Shown: positions 22,774 through 32,531 of the stretch, piece by piece | Position numbering within the stretch: position 1 is the stretch's first letter | How the letters are laid out: every line of letters begins with the position of its first letter | NCBI GenBank assembly: GCA_936450465.1 | Contig: OW388302.1 | Location: forward strand, 58,530,459-58,594,458 | Length of the DNA: 64,000 nt | From: Gibbula magus | Taxonomy: Eukaryota; Mollusca; Gastropoda; Trochida; Trochidae | Direction of reading: 5' to 3' | The notes under the pieces: model-generated | What the model saw: only the letters and a program-made list of their open reading frames with translations | Told to the model about the DNA's origin: nothing | Databases searched by the model: none | Made by a program: the position numbers and the translations under genes

Positions 22774-23110
22774 TATGAACAGGAAGATTTTCTGGATAAT
22801 AACTTCTTTAATTTGAAAATAAACGACGTTTCGGAGTACATACTCACTCCTTCATCAGGTTGAATATAAGGAAATAACAATTATGGTACATTTATATAGC
22901 AAACAAAACAATGGTGAGGAAACAAAACTTAATCAGGGAGATTAACATGCATGAGAATGGTGATATAAAATATATTGCATTCTGAAACGTATGGATCCCT
23001 GACTTCATTATAAAGAGGACAGTGTAGAATAATGTGCCATTTTATCTCAGCTTGGTTCTTGCAAAAGAAATATTTCCGTTTATCTGTGGGCAAGTTCATA
23101 TCCATACCTA
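22774..23110 (-). pseudogene. LINE C-terminus with zinc-finger-like motif and PDEGVS tail
   Basis: Minus-strand translation from about 23105 gives MDMNLPTDKRKYFFCKNQAE, then IKWHIILHCPLYNEVRDPYV. This is the Cys...His...Cys pattern with HCPLYN..R seen at the C-terminus of many non-LTR retrotransposon ORF2 proteins. After a stop follows PDEGVSMYSETSF and KLKKLLSRKSS, matching 15826-15924. The copy is 5'-truncated or interrupted: a MITE starts at 23120, immediately upstream on this strand. Confidence 0.6.
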
Positions 23111-23119
23111 TTATATCTA

Positions 23120-23480
23120 TTAAAGGAGCAGTAGCACGTTTTTGTAAAATTTTATTTTTTGAAATTTGCTATTTATAATGATATAGCTAGGTTAGGTCAT
23201 TTATATTTACTTTAGAGGGTAAAACACCTTATTACACAAATCAAGTGTCCGTAGTGGTAATAACGTTGTTGCGTATACAGCAATGGCGGCCATTTTATTG
23301 TGAACACATTTTTTTTATTTCGAATGACAAATATTACTCCCATGGCTTTACGGAACCATGTACATTCATTTTTTAACTTGATTTTCCGAAGAGAGGAGGG
23401 TGTGTTACTATTGGTGACATTATTTTTCAAATACATTTCATCGACTTATTTCAGCGAAAAAACGTGGTACTGCCCCTTTA
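23120..23480. mobile_element. TTAA-flanked MITE, copy B
   Basis: About 360 bp, ends TTAAAGGAGCAGTAGCACGT and CGTGGTACTGCCCCTTTA. The right TTAA is mutated to TTATA. The interior is the family interior, including ATGGCGGCCATTTTATTGTG and CATGGCTTTACGGAACCATG. It directly abuts the LINE remnant at 22774-23110. Confidence 0.75.
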
Positions 23481-23530
23481 TATCTGCGTTTTGTCTTTAT
23501 TTTTTATTGACATAACTATTAGTCTGTATA

Positions 23531-23577
23531 TCACCCCTCCCCTCCTCCCCTCCCCCTCCTTTCCCGTCCCAGTACGT
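23531..23577 (+). repeat. C-rich polypyrimidine tract
   Basis: A run of almost only C and T (ACCCCTCCCCTCCTCCCCTC and on), followed by further pyrimidine-rich sequence to 23636. No gene context was identified. Confidence 0.6.
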
Positions 23578-24212
23578 TATGTTCGATTTGTGTGCCTGTT
23601 CTCTCACCCAGCTCTCTCCTCTTCCGCCTCCGCCCTAGAATAATTGATCTGCGCATGTCATCTTATTGATTTCCGGCTGTGTACCAAGTCGAGGCTCGCC
23701 AGGCATGTTGTTGTGTCAACTCTATACACAAGTGTTTCTATACAAGCTTCTATGTTCTGTGTGGAAGGATGGGTCCCCACTTGTGTTTTGCACCGAAATC
23801 CCCTACGGGGCGAATAATTGAAATTGTCCGCGTTTGACAGAATTTATTTTAATTCTTCTCAAACCATTGCCTGAGTGAAAGCTTGTATTTTCATCGTTCG
23901 ATGGAATTTAGCTTAATTCTTTCCCTCACAAGAACCTTTTGAATGATTTTTAGTGGAAAGTTGTTAAACTGTAAACAGGATCCGGGTGTCTTATTTCAGC
24001 AAGAGATGTTTTCAATATTCTTGTATTTAAAACCTACCTTAATATATCTTCTTAAATATGTAACATCAATGATTTCGTATATGAACTTAATCATGCTATT
24101 GGGTTTTAGGATTGTAATTATCCAGCATGAGGAATAAACCAGGTATTCTTCCAGCCTTGGCGAGCCATACGTGTTTTTCCTTATGCATGGTATTTACCGA
24201 ACCACGAACATA

Positions 24213-24572
24213 TTAAAGGGGCAGTAGCACGTTTTGTGCAAAATTTATTTTTTCAAATTTTCCATTTATAAAGATAGTTTATGTCATTTAAACTAACTTT
24301 AGAGGGTAAAACATCTTATTACACAAACCAATTATCTGTAGTGGTAAAAACTAGGTTGCGTATAAAGCAAAAATTGCATGGCGGCCATTTTATCGGAACA
24401 CAATTTATTATTTGTATTACAAAAACGATTCCCATGGCTTTAACGAAACATGTACACTCATTTTAAACTTTATTTTCCGAAGTGAGAAGGATGTTTTATT
24501 ATTGGTGAAATTAGTTTTCAAATACATTTCATCAACTTATTTAAGCGAAAAAACGTGCTACTGCCCCTTTAA
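24213..24572. mobile_element. TTAA-flanked MITE, copy C
   Basis: 360 bp with TTAA at both edges and ends TTAAAGGGGCAGTAGCACGT / ACGTGCTACTGCCCCTTTAA, same interior as copies A, B and E. It lies only about 730 bp from copy B in the same orientation. Confidence 0.85.
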
Positions 24573-25534
24573 ACTCATTGTAAATTTATATTCCAGTGTG
24601 ACCAGTTAGAATATACTATTTGAAATAGCGAGAATATTACAGTATGCTTGTTGTTCAACTTTGTGATGATATTCCACAAGATACCATTCATATTAATGTA
24701 ATTGAACCAACGTTTTGCTGTTTCATATTGTTCAGTGGTGTTGGGTTTTTGGATTGGTTGGTTTTTTGTTGTTTTTTGTTAAGTCAATATAATTGACTGC
24801 CTGTCAACAAGTTATATCGTTCCTCTTTTACATATTAGCACACTTTATTCAATCCAATGCGTGTTAATGTGGTATAGTTGCCTATGGTATTGTAAAACAT
24901 GTATTGCTTCATTGTTCACTCATGAAAAGTAGGAGAAACTCTTTGATATAAGCAACAGAGAGCAAGCTGTATAGCATCTGTAAAGCGCAATTGTAATTTA
25001 GTTGGTACTACAGTCGACTTCAAACTTTTATTAGAAGGAAGTGCAGACCTATCACCAAGTCAAAATACAAGTGTATTTAATTCAGTGCAAACGTTCATAA
25101 GTGAGACTAAACGATTTGTATAGCATATTAATATTACTCTATTTCATAGAATCTATGTCCTCTTCTAATACTGCTGTCTGTCATCTATCTGTCATCTGTT
25201 TGTAAAATATGTAAATCACCTATGTATATACCAAGGAGAGGGTATTCTAAGTTGGAGAACTTGTTCCTAATCCTTTTCATGATGAATAAAATATGTTTAA
25301 ACCAAACTCTTTGATTGAGTCACTTGTTGATGTGTTAGATGTTGATATGTTGTCAGTTTATTGACTGACGAAGATCGATGTGTATCACTTATGCTTGGTG
25401 GACTATCAAACGTGTATGTTTAACAGCTTGATCAAGTAACATGGATTAAATTATCTTACTGATTGCAAGATCTGTAAAATCATACACCTTGAAATATTCT
25501 AATTTAAAACTGTGTAACTTGTATATAAAATGAA
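24573..25534. other. No supported gene
   Basis: AT-rich intergenic sequence; no ORF over 65 codons with recognisable content. Confidence 0.5.
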
Positions 25535-25940
25535 GTACAGAAGAAAGTACACACCTCCGTTGGTTTCGATTAATTCAATATTTAAAATATATAAGATGCA
25601 TTTGATTATGGCATTGTACAACAACACATATCTGCAATAGTTTGAATGAATTACATTGGTGACTTGTTAATTTTTAGTTAGAATATCTTTGTTCAATGTA
25701 GAGAGGGGCAAGAAATGAAATGTACACCAATATGGCCCTACCATGTTGAAAATGTTGTAAATATTTTAAGAACGAGGAACATTTATTGATTTTCACAAAG
25801 AAGATGCCTTATATGTCGAAGAACTGTTGTGTTTTATCTGAAATAATTAAAAAAAATTAAACTCAAAATATAAATGTTTTCAAAGAAATTGATTGATAAA
25901 ACCAAATGAGCTGTGTACTTTCTTTTATACTTCAGTTTAT
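25535..25940 (-). mobile_element. AAAGAAAGTATA-family MITE, inverted copy
   Basis: Left end AAGTACAGAAGAAAGTACAC and right end GTGTACTTTCTTTTATACTT are inverted. The interior is the reverse complement of 22200-22525 at clear, gapped similarity. Roughly 400 bp, so longer than the 193-bp member at 7980 and possibly closer to the full-length non-autonomous form. Confidence 0.6.
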
Positions 25941-26100
<160 letters not shown>

Positions 26101-27398
26101 AATCTATTGAACAGCTCTTGTAACATCTGTCCAAGTTATTACACTCGTGTTACCTTGATTCGTGTAAGGAATGTGAGGCTGATTACTCAATAAATTTTGT
26201 TCTTAAAGTTTTTATAATAAATAATAGGTAAGTACATAATATAAGTAATCTGTAATGGCCATAGTTCAGATTCGTAGTGGATTTGTTTATGCTTCGCGAC
26301 CATTTCCATTCATCATCTATTTGAGTGCACACAAAGCGTGACGTCACCTTGATTCGTGGATAACGTAATAGAGCCCAGTGTCAGACTACACGGGAATAAA
26401 TGGTGTTACTCTCCAAGCTACCATCTGGATATCAGTAGACGATATGATAAATCACAGTTTTATATTAAAAACGTTCCACATCATTCATATTTTAACATTC
26501 CAATGAATACTGTCAATAAACTTTGTACAGCAAGGGTCGACACCGCATCCGACAAAGTTCGGTAACATTTTGATTTTTCCCGTAGTTTTTTTATTTTCTG
26601 TTGGCCAAATTAGCCAGAAATATTAACAGACATCATCTACACAATTACTTAGGTCAGAATTTAATTATCAAATAAATAGTTAAAATTAGTGTAAATATTG
26701 TATAAAAATTTGACGTGCTCACAAAAAGCACCTGTCCTCTCTTGTCAGTCGGACATTTCTCAACGTATATTTCATCAATCTATTAACCCTCACCACTTTT
26801 AATATTTTTTAATATTTCTGTGTGAAAATCATGTATCATCATCAAAATGACATAATGTTACTATTATTATGTAATCAACATAGAACTTCAAATTAGGCTC
26901 ATATTGACATTTCTCAGCTCTGGTCGCAATCTGTTACACAAGGCTATTTTTAGTACCACAGTTGGTTATTGCATGCATGTTCATAAACTTAATTTGGCAA
27001 TAGTTCAGAATTCCATTATTTTTGCAATGCTGAATTTGTCCAATCCTAACAGCATTGCCATTTATTGCAAAACTATACATAAATATATACATATAAATAT
27101 ACATACTTGAAAAGACCGATATACTTGTCGAAATGAGCTCTTCGTATTAAAGAAGATTGGTCCAGTCAAACCGATCTGATGTTTACTCTTTTCTATATAT
27201 AACCTTACTTCACGTGAGAAACGACTTATTTCAATGTAGGGGTGAGGAAATGTCAAACTTGTTAACAAATCCATTTAATTTTGGTTGGATATATTTGCTA
27301 TATATAACATTATTTGTTTAAGAAAGGACTAAATTATTTTTTGCAGACAAAATTTAATACTATTTGGTAAGCAAAATATCATAATGCAGTTATTGACA
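26101..27398. other. No supported gene
   Basis: AT-rich. Small frames at 26356-26565 and 26904-27110 have no recognisable content. Confidence 0.5.
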
Positions 27399-27594
27399 TC
27401 AGCCTTGACCCCCTACAATGCAATGGACCATTCTTCTTGGAATTAAGTCAACAACTTGATTGTCATTTACTGTCTCAGTGAACTTGAACATGACACGGCA
27501 CGTACTTGGATCATCTGTTTTGTTTTTTACTTCTAAATTTGCATTTGTTAGAGTTGTTTGAGAACAACTGTTGTCATTTGGCCCCACAGGAATC
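27399..27594 (-). CDS. Candidate coding exon, Cys-containing, unrecognised
   Basis: A good 3' splice site (TTTTTTGGCCTTTTGTAG, AG at 27596-27595 on the minus strand) opens a frame that reads IPVGPNDNSCSQTTLTNANL, a short linker with an N-K-T sequon, STCRVMFKFTETVNDNQVVD, then LIPRRMVHCIVGGQG and TGA at 27401-27399. Codon-like composition and three cysteines suggest a secreted protein's last exon. The spacing of S-x-C ... IPRRMVHC loosely recalls IL-17-type cystine-knot cytokines of molluscs, but the usual C-x-C end is missing and I would not name it. No partner exon was identified upstream to 30 kb. It could be a pseudo-exon. Confidence 0.35.
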
Positions 27595-27892
27595 CTACAA
27601 AAGGCCAAAAAAATGCATAAGAGAAGGTCCGAAAACATTTCATACATTTCAAATTTTGACATGTTGCATTACTTCTTGTCACGTGATTTACTTTCACAGA
27701 TTGGTAAAAAGGAAGACGACAAAACATCGGAAGGTTGGCGCTTATCGTACCTTTGTAATTTGATTTTAAATATACTTGAAATTTGGTGTTAGTGATCTTG
27801 GATGTATTTTCGGAATTTGTAACTGTTTATATGGTTAAAGATACGTATAGTGGAGCAATTCTGAAACCTTTATGTCAGCGACAGGGTTTTCA

Positions 27893-27977
27893 GGGGAGGG
27901 TCATGAAAAAATATACAGCCACAAGGGGAGGGTCATGAAAAAAATTACAAGGAGTTGGGGAGGGTCATGAAAAAATA
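27893..27977 (+). repeat. GGGGAGGGTCATGAAAAAA tandem motif, block 1
   Basis: Three copies of GGGGAGGGTCATGAAAAAA separated by 15-20 bp. A related block with variants (GGGGAGGGTCGTGAAAAAA, GGGGAGGGCCATTAAAAAA) lies at 29713-29795 in the same orientation. Confidence 0.75.
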
Positions 27978-28600
27978 GACGCTTATAAAACAATGTTTGT
28001 TACATACTTGAAAGAGGATCTGAAAAATGATTGTAAAGCAGTTAATAAAAAGCATAGACTGCTGGATATTCAAAACTGATGCTAGTTTTAAAAAAATCCC
28101 CATGACTTCTCTCCTTTGTTCGCGGAAACAAAAGTAGAAAAGTAAAACTGACACTTTTTTCCATGCAGGTAGTTTATTTTCTGTTTTGTTTCTGTTATAT
28201 AATATGTTCATATATTTGCCTTATTATTGAGCGACTGACTTTAGTGACTTATATCTGCTGGGACTCCCACTAGTTTGTAGTAGCAAGTTCTTGGACTATG
28301 CAGTCATATTTGTAAATTTATCACTGGGGAGGGTGTGAGCAGTGGGGGAACTTAGAGATCATTGTGGTACCATTGTACAAACCTCTCACAGACAAAACAA
28401 TAGAGGTCACGTCAATTTATGTGTAACACAAATTATTACGAATCTCAATTTCTGGTTCCTTTCCCCTTTATCAGGAAAATGGTGAAATTTAGAAAAATAT
28501 ATTTGTTACTTCTTCCTTAGATTGTAAAAGTCTATGATAATTAAAATTGTGTGTTGACAGTGGGGATTATAAATTTGGTGACTCGGTAATGCCTTATCAT

Positions 28601-29458
28601 TTAAAGAGCCATCAAGGATGTTAGTGTTTCAAATTTAAAATATTTTTTGGAAAATATACTTATGAAGTCAATCGCAAGAGAAATCTTTTATCTACAACAT
28701 GGCATATGTTAAATAATTTTCATATCACGACAATGTAATGCAATTTGGTTTCTAAGAGAAGTACCACTTCGAGTAGCGCGCACTAAGGGTATCTGACGTC
28801 ATATAAACAGAATCCCCTTTTTTGCGTAAAACGTACTACACAAACAGTTAGCACTTCCGAAGCGTGAAGGCTCCTCTCTAGCGCAAGTCGCCATAACAAT
28901 CCATGTGCTGCATGTGTCTCTCTTCCAAGTTACCCTTGTCACACATTACTGAATGTGACGGTTGCTTTACAAACAATGTTTCTAAATGTCATGAGAATAT
29001 ACAAATTATTGCCTGTTTAATGTACTTTTTATTGAGATAAGACCAGCAAATTATGACAAATATTTACTCTCATTAATTATAAAATTTAAGAAAAATACCT
29101 AGTTGGGTAAAACAATTATTCCAATATCTGTAGCAAATACATAATTAAATGAAATGGTAAATAAATAACCGCCAACAATTATGTTGTTCGATTTCTTTCA
29201 TTGCTCATTATTTCAATTTATTTGTGTTATTCTTTTGTGTCTTTGTTTACTGTGTGTGAGCTAGACCATAATGCCTCGCGCTTGAAAATAATAGACTGGA
29301 TCTATATTTAGACTGGAAAACACCTTTACTAATTAATGCAATTTCTCGGCTTATTTTAGGTTGACAAAATTTTGGAAAAATTAAGTGTATTTATTTCACG
29401 GAGATAGATTTTTGGAAAATTTTCGATATATTCATCAACATCCTTGATGGCTCTTTAA
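28601..29458. mobile_element. 858-bp inverted-repeat element, TTAA-flanked
   Basis: TTAA then AGAGCCATCAAGGATGTT at the left (28601-28622) is repeated perfectly as the reverse complement at the right (29437-29458), with weaker similarity continuing inward (TTTTTGGAAAAT on both sides). TTAA at both edges again points to a TTAA target. The 800-bp interior includes a CpG-bearing block (GTAGCGCGCACTAAGG, GAAGCGTGAAGGCTCC) but no transposase frame, so it is a non-autonomous element distinct in sequence from the AGGGGCAGTAGC family. Confidence 0.75.
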
Positions 29459-29712
29459 GATGTTAATAGTTTTTTACCTAAGAGAGATAATGTAATACAT
29501 GTACCTGTAATAATGTGTATCTGGTGAGCTACATAGCCAATGAATATGTTGTTCTACAGATACTTTTAACCCTAGATGTTACACATGTTAAACCCATAAC
29601 TGGTATATATTCTATAACCGTTTTTTTTTCGAGAGAGAACCTATCTTTAAAGTGTCAAAAGAAGAATATATCTTCAGAAGTCCAATTTCAAGACAATTTA
29701 TAGGTGTATGTT

Positions 29713-29795
29713 GGGGGAGGGTCGTGAAAAAAAAATACACTCAAATGGGGAGGGCCATTAAAAAACTTACGACAAGCCGGGGAGGGTAATATTTT
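29713..29795 (+). repeat. GGGGAGGGTCATGAAAAAA motif, block 2
   Basis: Three variant copies (GTCGTGAAAAAA, GCCATTAAAAAA, GTAATATTTTCATG). The two blocks flank the element at 28601-29458 at similar spacing and in direct orientation, so the transposon may have inserted between parts of one older repeat. Confidence 0.6.
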
Positions 29796-30708
29796 CATGT
29801 ACAAACCCAAGGAAAAAATAGCATGAAAAATAGAATAGCATGATCGTCCTCCCTATCGCTTTAATCTGTTAAGACGCATCTTCTTGGCAAAGGTTTGTAC
29901 TTTCCATGATGTATATTGAGTCCATCTAGTGTTTCTTATTTACAGGTTTAACAGGTCAATGTTTTTTTAACTAATTAAACATTGAATTTAAATCTATGTA
30001 TTCGCATAAATGTAACATATATGTAGATGAACGTGAAGATGTGATTTTTTCATATTTTTCGAGACGTTTTAAAAAAACAAACCAAAATAACGTTATAAAA
30101 CTCATACCTATCAAACCATGCATACTTAGAAAGCCTGTGATCAGATCTCCCACTTGATATGAAACATTGCACACGCGTGTTGATAACAAAACATGTACGG
30201 TATCGAAAGCCACCGTTATGATCTTGATGAAAATAAGTTGACATTGTTCCAACAGTTAGATTCTTCTGTATGTTGTAAAGGAATTAAAAAAATAAATCTA
30301 GACTGAGAATCGGTAAAATTTAATCTCATTAAAATCAGATCCCACCAGACACGCTACACTAAGAGCGCAACACTGATCGGCAGAGGTATAGGCTTATATT
30401 GTCACGGGGATTGGGAATAGATTGTACACACAGTCACAATCCATACAGACATCCTATGTTCAGAAATGACGAGTACAATGTAATATGACAGCACAAGCAA
30501 TTTAATTGTTTAATATGTCAATACCATCTTGTAAATATATGTGTATACAATCTGCATAAATCCTGAATGAGGGTAATTTATAATGTAAGTTCCGGGTTCT
30601 CTGTGTCGACTTGTATCTGTTACATCTGTCCAAGATGCACAATCAGAAAGCACTGAGCAAAAATATGCAATGTCACCAATTTGTTTGTTTAATATGTCCG
30701 CCGTGTAT
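29796..30708. other. No supported gene
   Basis: AT-rich. Frames at 29971-30252 and 30510-30755 on the minus strand are open but not recognisable; the second may contain the continuation of the candidate exon at 30709-30896 in another frame. Confidence 0.4.
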
Positions 30709-30896
30709 TTAGGCAATGTGAACATAAAGTCCTTGTGGTATAACCATCTCTTCATCTACCATGTTCAGTATCCTTTCATTCAAGATAGTTATATCCAAGG
30801 AAACTAAACAGTTATAACGTTTTCTCAAATCTTCGTTCAGCATTAGTTCAAATTCCTTGACATATGTTATGGCGCCTACTCTGTCTACGCCGCAAC
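30709..30896 (-). CDS. Candidate terminal coding exon, unrecognised
   Basis: On the minus strand the acceptor TCTCTATTCCTACATATATCTAG (AG at 30898-30897) is followed by a frame reading CGVDRVGAITYVKEFELMLN, EDLRKRYNCLVSLDITILNE, RILNMVDEEMVIPQGLYVHI, A, stop. The composition looks protein-like rather than random AT-rich. An overlapping frame (from 30755) reads on as YTADILNKQIGDIAYFCSVL, so a frameshift and a longer, now broken gene is an alternative. It begins just downstream of the 3' end of the LINE at 30945, so it could also be part of a mobile element. Confidence 0.3.
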
Positions 30897-30944
30897 CTAG
30901 ATATATGTAGGAATAGAGACTCGCATCAAGTGGTGTAAACATAT

Positions 30945-31840
30945 TTTATTCAATAAATTGAATGTGGATTAGTAAACAAGCCACAATGGCTTATGTTGAT
31001 ACCGCTCCATTACATTTATACATAGATACAACAAACATTAATAATAAACAGCATGATGACAAGGAAAGGAGAGCAAGCAACCTGCGTATATAACAATAAT
31101 TCATTTATCAAACCTATGCGTTTTTAAAATGAAAGAATGGACAGATTTGAGTATCAAAGAATTTATTAACTTGCTTTTATAAGAAATTCCATTCAATACT
31201 GTGTTCAAATTGTAGCCGTACTTGTAAAAATACATTTCATTTCTTATTGCGGCATGATTTCGACAAATAAAGAAATAATGTAAAGTGTCTTCATAGGGGT
31301 GACCACATAGGCAGGATGGATCTGCGGATATATGCCGTTCAAACATGTGTGCATTCAAATCACTGCACCAAAATCTGAGGCGTGAATGAGCAATTTGGCA
31401 AAACCGTGTACCAAACGCAAGGTAAAATATGATCATATTGCATGGTCTTGTTGATTTCAATAGGCTTTTGAAATTGCTTATAGTTTCAGCATTCGAGATA
31501 TTATTAGGTAAATTATTCCATTGTCTTATTGTATCAGGTAGGAATGAATTATTATATAAGTCACTACGACATCGGAATGTCCGGATGTTATTACTGTTTC
31601 TAAGTCTATATTCATTCAACTGTGATACTCTTTCAGGCAAAAGATGAGATAAATAATCTGGTGCCCTGTTATGCATCATTTTGTATAATAATGATCATTT
31701 GTCGCATCAAGTGTACATAAATATTTATTCAGAGTTCTGTTGAATGAACTTATACCTGTTAGTGTGTTTTTCTGTCTACGTTTCATCCAGGATATGTGAA
31801 GGCAAGCAGGAATGTAATTATTATCTCAGATCAAGTGTAC
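30945..31840 (-). pseudogene. I/Jockey-like LINE ORF2 C-terminus and 3' UTR
   Basis: The minus-strand frame at 31679-31101 reads the thumb and tail of a non-LTR retrotransposon ORF2. MMHNRAPDYLSHLLPERV and SFLPDTIRQWNNLPNNI (family form: Y....APdYL..L and SF.P..IR.WN.LP..I) come first, then HSRLRFWCSDLNAHMFERHI, and a zinc-binding-type CLCGHPYEDTLHYFFIC (C-x-C-x(9)-H-x(4)-C). Upstream of 31679 the frame is broken by a stop although LINE-like sequence (SWMKRRQKNTLTG) continues to about 31840. The 3' end has AATAAA near 30948-30956 and no poly(A) run. 5' truncated and inactive. Confidence 0.7.
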
Positions 31841-31960
31841 ATAAATATTTATTGAGATTTGACCTATATCAGTTATGAAATATGTTCTGTCTGCGCTGCA
31901 TCCAGGAAATATAAAGCTAAATCTATCAATCCCTGTCCAGGTGTACGTCTACAATACGTT
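31841..31960 (-). repeat. Second partial copy of the LINE segment
   Basis: ATCAAGTGTACATAAATATT followed by TATTGAGA, and further on TCTGTCTGCGCTGCATCCAG, repeat the segment at about 31707-31800 (ATCAAGTGTACATAAATATT, TCTGTCTACGTTTCATCCAG). This is a tandem or adjacent partial duplicate of the same ORF2 region. Confidence 0.55.
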
Positions 31961-32531
31961 CTCTCAATTCGTCTCGATCTGCTATGTAACAATGTCTCTT
32001 CTTGTATACACACTCATATCCCACTAATACCTCCCCCAGGAAGACAATATTTGGCTTATGATATCAAAATAGGATCCCGAACCAAGAAGCGGAAGTCGCA
32101 AAAGACAGCGCCCCCTACGAGACAAATAGACTTCCTGTTTGCCGAATGAGCAGAGCCAATATGTCGGTTGTCTGTGGGTAATTATGGCCAGAATACGACA
32201 GCTGTAAATATGACACCTAGGTGTCGGTCCCATCCCACAGGATACACTTGCTCCAGACAAGGGGACACGTATTGGTTTTGACATCTGTATGTATTATACA
32301 CTTTCAGACGATGTCACTGTTTTGTTATTTGATAAAATCAGCGGTGTGTTTTTGCAATAGGAAACACAAGTGAGCAAGTGATGGCTTTTATTTATTTATA
32401 AGCCATGTACGCGTAGCAGATTGTCATGACAACCACAAGCACATAGGTGACAAAATGAAGCTAACAACGTTTGTTTATTTTTTAAAAAAATAAATGCATG
32501 TAGATTCTGTGTGTGGTATTGTGGACTTGTA
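31961..32531. other. No supported gene; GC-richer patch
   Basis: 32085-32280 is richer in CpG than the surroundings, with AGACAGCGCCCCCTACGAGA and a GACACCTAGGTGTCGGTCCC palindrome-bearing stretch. It could be promoter or insulator sequence, or an old repeat; no exon was supported. Confidence 0.35.

Noticed and set aside
23300..23515. Conserved frame shared by MITE copies (MTNITPMALRNHVHSFFNL-like)
   Set aside because: Similarity is explained by nucleotide identity of the MITE family; copies at 24412 and 59741 shift codons and lack a common start.
32085..32110. CTCF-type insulator site (AGCGCCCCCTAC)
   Set aside because: Single short match to part of the motif; not enough to annotate.
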